DNA of 64,000 nt. It comes from Gerris lacustris. Taxonomy: Eukaryota > Arthropoda > Insecta > Hemiptera > Gerridae. The stretch covers positions 31,716,260 to 31,780,259 of the forward strand of contig OX578283.1 in assembly GCA_951217055.1 (NCBI GenBank), given 5' to 3'. A program made the position numbers and the translations under genes. Positions 60,295 through 64,000 of this stretch are shown here, one piece after another. Below the pieces are notes generated by a model. That model was not told the DNA's origin, did not search any database, and saw nothing but the letters and a program-made list of their open reading frames with translations. The number at the start of each line of letters is the position of its first letter. The first letter of the stretch is position 1.

Positions 60295-62820
60295 ATATAT
60301 TCTACAAATACAAAATATGCTCCCGGTTTGTCTGTTTATCAGTAATGATTACACATATAAAAGTCGTGCGCAACGCTCTCTTAAAAGTGAGCATCAAATT
60401 TAATATTGGAAGTTTAAGGCGGGAAAAGATTTTACTTTCATCTATTCGACGAGACCAACATTTTCTTCCAATACATTGTTCTAGTAAAACCATCAGCTAC
60501 ACTTCTATGAAGCGATAAAGATGGTTAAATCCTATAAATCGGATCTAAACGTATTAAGAAGAGAAAATAGCATTTTTAACAATATATAACGATAACGTTC
60601 TAATAAATCGATGTATATCCTCTAAACTACAATTGAAACTGATGGTACGTTAAATTTAAACTGGATACAAGCAAAAGTTTTTGTTTTGAGTAGTAATACG
60701 ATACATTCATAATAATAGGTAAAAGAAGCTGCGGTCCATGTCGGTAAGGTTAAGGGGGTTGTTAAAGGGTACTGTAGAAAGATACCCGGCACCTCCATTC
60801 CACTTCCCTCTATTCCCCTCACACTCTTCTAACTATGACACTAATCATGATATACTATTTTCTTAATATACAATATACATGTACAATAAATATGTATGTA
60901 TTGTATATACAATATATCTATTGAATTACTCTCGCTTCAATAATAGACCACGCGATACCTTGTATAATATTAGGTAGTTCTGAGGGACTTAACCATATTG
61001 AATAAAAGTGAAGCAATTAGTAAACTCATCGGGTGCAATCGGTTCAGTAATGAATTACATTGGAGGTGCTTTGTAATATTATTTTTTAGCATTTACTCTT
61101 TCCAATTTTTTTTGTTTTGCAAGGAAAAACGACATGAAAAATGTGACGCTCTTAATATATTAGTAGGAAGAAGGATAAAAAAGGAGGAAGCTCGGTTTCC
61201 CTTTTTAATCTTTATTTTGCCAATAAAAGCGCTGTAGTATTTAAATGTAGTACCAGGAAGTTAGTAGGTAAAAGAAGGTTGCATGTTTTTCAATTTTTAT
61301 TTAGTACTATATATCACCACTAGGGAGCGCACCATGGGAACTGTCTTCAGGGGGGAGGTGTAAATGTTGGCTACATTGGATTCAATGCCCAAATTATATG
61401 TCCATAATTCAATGTTTTTCCCACCGAGTATAGAGACTAAATAGAGGTGTCATAATATAGGCCGGAGGGTGCGGCGAGTGGCACCATCTTCCCCCTCCCC
61501 TAGAATACCAACATGCTATAAAATACAAGTCTTTTCTCAGTGTAAAAAGGTAGTGTTATGACAGGAGACAAGTATTTAAAAGGTGTTTATATTATAATTT
61601 GAAAACTGACAACTTGACATAGGACGAAGGTTTTAATCTTAGTATTCTAGTGGGGAAAAATGGGACCATCTGCTTTCCCTCTTTAGTTGCTCTATTTAGT
61701 CTCTATATTCGGTGGTTTTTCCATGAAATGGAGAAAATTTCAAAACTGTTTTACCTCTGATTTGATTTATATGACAGGTTATATAAATGATAGGTTATAA
61801 ACATTGTATAAATTATAAATAAATAAATCGATGATTTCTTGCTATAGACATCTTTTCACAGTAAGAACCCCAATAAAGATAAATAAGAAATGTTAATTAT
61901 AAAATTATTATTTTATTTATTTACTGTAAATTTTTGACATTATATTAACAGAGCATAAAACAATATATTAAGCTATTTTGTGGTACAGCTGACGCACTAA
62001 TGTAGTTCTAAGTAGTACATCATATTTTAACCTACACTACTCGTCATCACAATTTATATAATACGTTTTTTACTCTGCAATTTCCTGACTTGTCTCTTTA
62101 TTTGTATATACGCGTTATTTAATCATAATCCATATTTAATTTTACTGTATCATTAACTTATTAAACCAAGAAAAAAAGTTATTTTGTTCTGTATTATGTT
62201 ATAGTTCTTAAGTTAAGTTCTTAACTTCAAAAAATCCTGATAAAGTTCAGTCGGATAGAAACCGAAGTATAGAAAATATTGTTCACGTTTGGATTGGGGG
62301 AAGAAAAACCTTGACACTAAGTTAGATAAGCTCTAACTTAGCTTCCTTTAAGACTTTATCTTAGTCTAAACAACTCAAAGAAAATGAAGAAAAGTAGAGG
62401 TAATATAGATAATGAAAAAAAATCTATATTTGACCTTTAGAATTGACAAAATCTTTACTGTAAACATAGTAATATCCAGCTCGTTATTTCCTTTCGTTCT
62501 ATAAAGATTTAGCTACAATTCAGCATAACTTTTTTTTATATGTAACACATATACGTGATACTGTTTTTAAATCCCTTTATAACAAATTTAATCGATTTAT
62601 TAGCTGACGTTTATATGACATGACCGTATGGAGTTGGTACCTATTTTAAAATATTAGGATTAAAAATAAATATTTGGATTAAAATATAGGAGATTAAATA
62701 TGGTGCGTTTTCATGGAAAGATACCATATACATCAGTATTTGTATAGTTTTCAATAATCAGATCGTTTTTAATGCACCATGTAAACGTAGCTTTAATTAA
62801 ACATGCGTGTCTAACACATA
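60295..62820. other. intergenic, no gene seen
   Basis: AT-rich. A stretch at 61310-61510 with CCACTAGGGAGCGCACCATG and GGGTGCGGCGAGTGGC is GC-richer and may be a repeat fragment. No coding domain recognised. Confidence 0.5.
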
Positions 62821-63640
62821 GGGGAGAGTCGGACAAAACCGGGTAGGCGGTAAAACCGGGTACCTGGATATCTCCTTGATTAGTGATTCTATCTACCGGT
62901 AAACAATAAAGCTATTTGCGGTGGCCATTCCGTGCAGTTGGAGAGAAAAACAGCATCGGTACCACGTATTTTCATACTCAGAACGATTTTTTAAGTTTTT
63001 AGTGAAAAAGTTTTTAATGTTGTTACATTTGTCTACTGAGTTTCAATTGCTATAACATTTTCTCAAGAAAGAGATAAGTGCACACTTTAATTAAGCATAT
63101 TTTACTGGATATTTTCATTCTCTTTTCATACACCTAGAGCGACGCCAAACCTATCAACTTCATATTGAACTCAACAAGTAACTGTTGGGTTAAACCGGAT
63201 ACCAAGGTATGGGGTAAAACAGGGTACCCGGTTTTGCCCTCCACTTTAGGAAATTATGTCAAATTAATTCAGATGAAGACTGCTCTGAGGAAGCTTGCAT
63301 ACTTTGCAATGCATCAAGTTATGTATGCACTCTATCTCGATCAAAAGAAGGGCGGATTAAATGTATTTCCTGTCGCAGTTGGGCTTATATGAGTGTACTA
63401 ATGCAGAAGAAGATAACGATTCTCTTGTGTGCGACATTTGTCCTAAACTGAGTTAAGGAAAAAACTGTTTTAAGGATTTTTTTTTAACAATTCTTATACG
63501 TCGACTTAATATGTCAATTTTAAGTCTTATTAAACTGTCTGTAATAAAGATTTTTAAATTTAGAGTTGTTTTGAATTAATATAATGAGGAACCGGTTTTA
63601 TCCCACCCGTGGGGTAAAACCGGGGTTTTGTACCTGGTGA
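62821..63640 (+). mobile_element. pogo/Tigger-like DNA transposon remnant
   Basis: The left end (from 62821) is built of AAAACCGGGTA words and the right end has the same words inverted and direct (GGTAAAACCGG, CCGGTTTTATCCC). A further block at 63178-63238 suggests nesting or an internal subterminal repeat. Between them is a transposase C-terminal zinc-binding tail (63266-63456). The flank ACATA before 62821 gives a possible TA site. The right boundary is uncertain. Confidence 0.6.
63266..63456 (+). pseudogene. C-terminal Cys-rich tail of a pogo/Tigger-type transposase, frameshifted
   Basis: Reads NSDEDCSEEACILCNASSYV, then a basic stretch, KCISCRSWA, and after a small insertion ECTNAEEDNDSLVCDICPKLS and stop. 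The CxxC...CxxCxxWA...C...CxxC spacing is that of the PHD-like zinc motif at the end of many insect pogo-family (DDE_1) transposases. The catalytic domain is absent. Confidence 0.6.
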
Positions 63641-64000
63641 TTAAACTAGGCATCGCGTGGCTCTATCATTGAAGCGAGCGTATAGTAATAAATATGCTAT
63701 GGATATTGCAAAAAATAGATAATCATGAATCATGATGAGTTGATAGTTAACAGGTATAGTATTAGTACATCGGCTAGTACTAAGGGAACCACCCTGCATT
63801 CTTACTATTCCTCTAACCACACATCTCCTTTTCATTTATTATAAAATGTACCTCTTTGCTATAAAAAAACTACTGCATGTATCAAATTGAAATTTTGCAT
63901 GCCTGTTTAAATTGTGTATTAGATGGTGTATATGAAGTTTTATTAAAATCGTTACGTTAGAACGTAAGATATCAGTAAAAAGGTTGTTTTCTCTATTATA
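63641..64000. other. intergenic, no gene seen
   Basis: AT-rich right edge. GAAGCGAGCGTATAG at 63672 matches the centre of the foldback at 60060-60294. Confidence 0.45.

Noticed and set aside
63165..63392. 75-codon plus-strand frame
   Set aside because: It runs one base out of frame with the Cys-rich transposase tail, which explains the sequence better.

Overview
The window looks like AT-rich nuclear DNA of an arthropod, most probably an insect. The evidence is a ten-exon CD36-family gene with GT/AG introns, poly(A)-tailed Jockey-like LINE fragments, mariner and hAT remnants, PIF/Harbinger-like MITEs and tRNA-derived repeats. Nothing prokaryotic (operons, Shine-Dalgarno sites, IS elements, CRISPR) is present. 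I cannot name the species.

The one gene I can support with confidence is on the minus strand, 20769 down to 4271. It is a complete class B scavenger receptor (CD36 family). I assembled ten coding exons from splice sites and reading phase. Every junction keeps frame, the total is 1545 nt (514 residues plus stop), and all hallmarks of the family are there: an N-terminal and a C-terminal membrane segment, the conserved N-terminal block, six ectodomain cysteines and N-glycosylation sites. The start codon lies one base inside an exon, so at least one 5' non-coding exon must lie upstream (right). The last junction is a possible switch: an in-frame stop overlaps a perfect donor, so splicing gives a 47-residue cytoplasmic tail and intron retention gives a 6-residue one.

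The introns hold a mariner deletion derivative with TA target duplication (7961-8486), a 64-bp perfect palindrome, a foldback of about 220 bp, a Jockey-clade LINE fragment with a perfect 11-bp target duplication (12690-13423), a 21-bp minisatellite, and one copy of an unnamed 600-bp dispersed repeat.

From about 20.8 kb to the right end I find no host gene, only repeats. The best defined are a foldback MITE (20860-21538), three hAT-like elements with recognisable 8-bp duplications (25952-26277, 50794-52385, 56070-57180), a PIF/Harbinger-like MITE with TTA duplication (47000-47131), a decayed LINE with reverse transcriptase (43267 to about 45148), a palindromic locus with two identical tRNA-like units (49136-50043), several foldbacks, and a pogo/Tigger-like transposase end (62821-63640). 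The left 4.2 kb has a long inverted-repeat element (2059-2890) and simple sequence.

The most interesting hidden pattern is a recurring small motif, CTGANGA or GATGA, then a short hairpin, then CGAAA. It occurs about nine times on both strands, often inside foldbacks. It resembles the hammerhead ribozyme core known from Penelope-like retroelements, but no Penelope coding sequence is visible. A second notable pattern is the 600-bp repeat family with fixed ends and protein-like conservation between copies. All coordinates come from reading by eye; no alignment or search was run.
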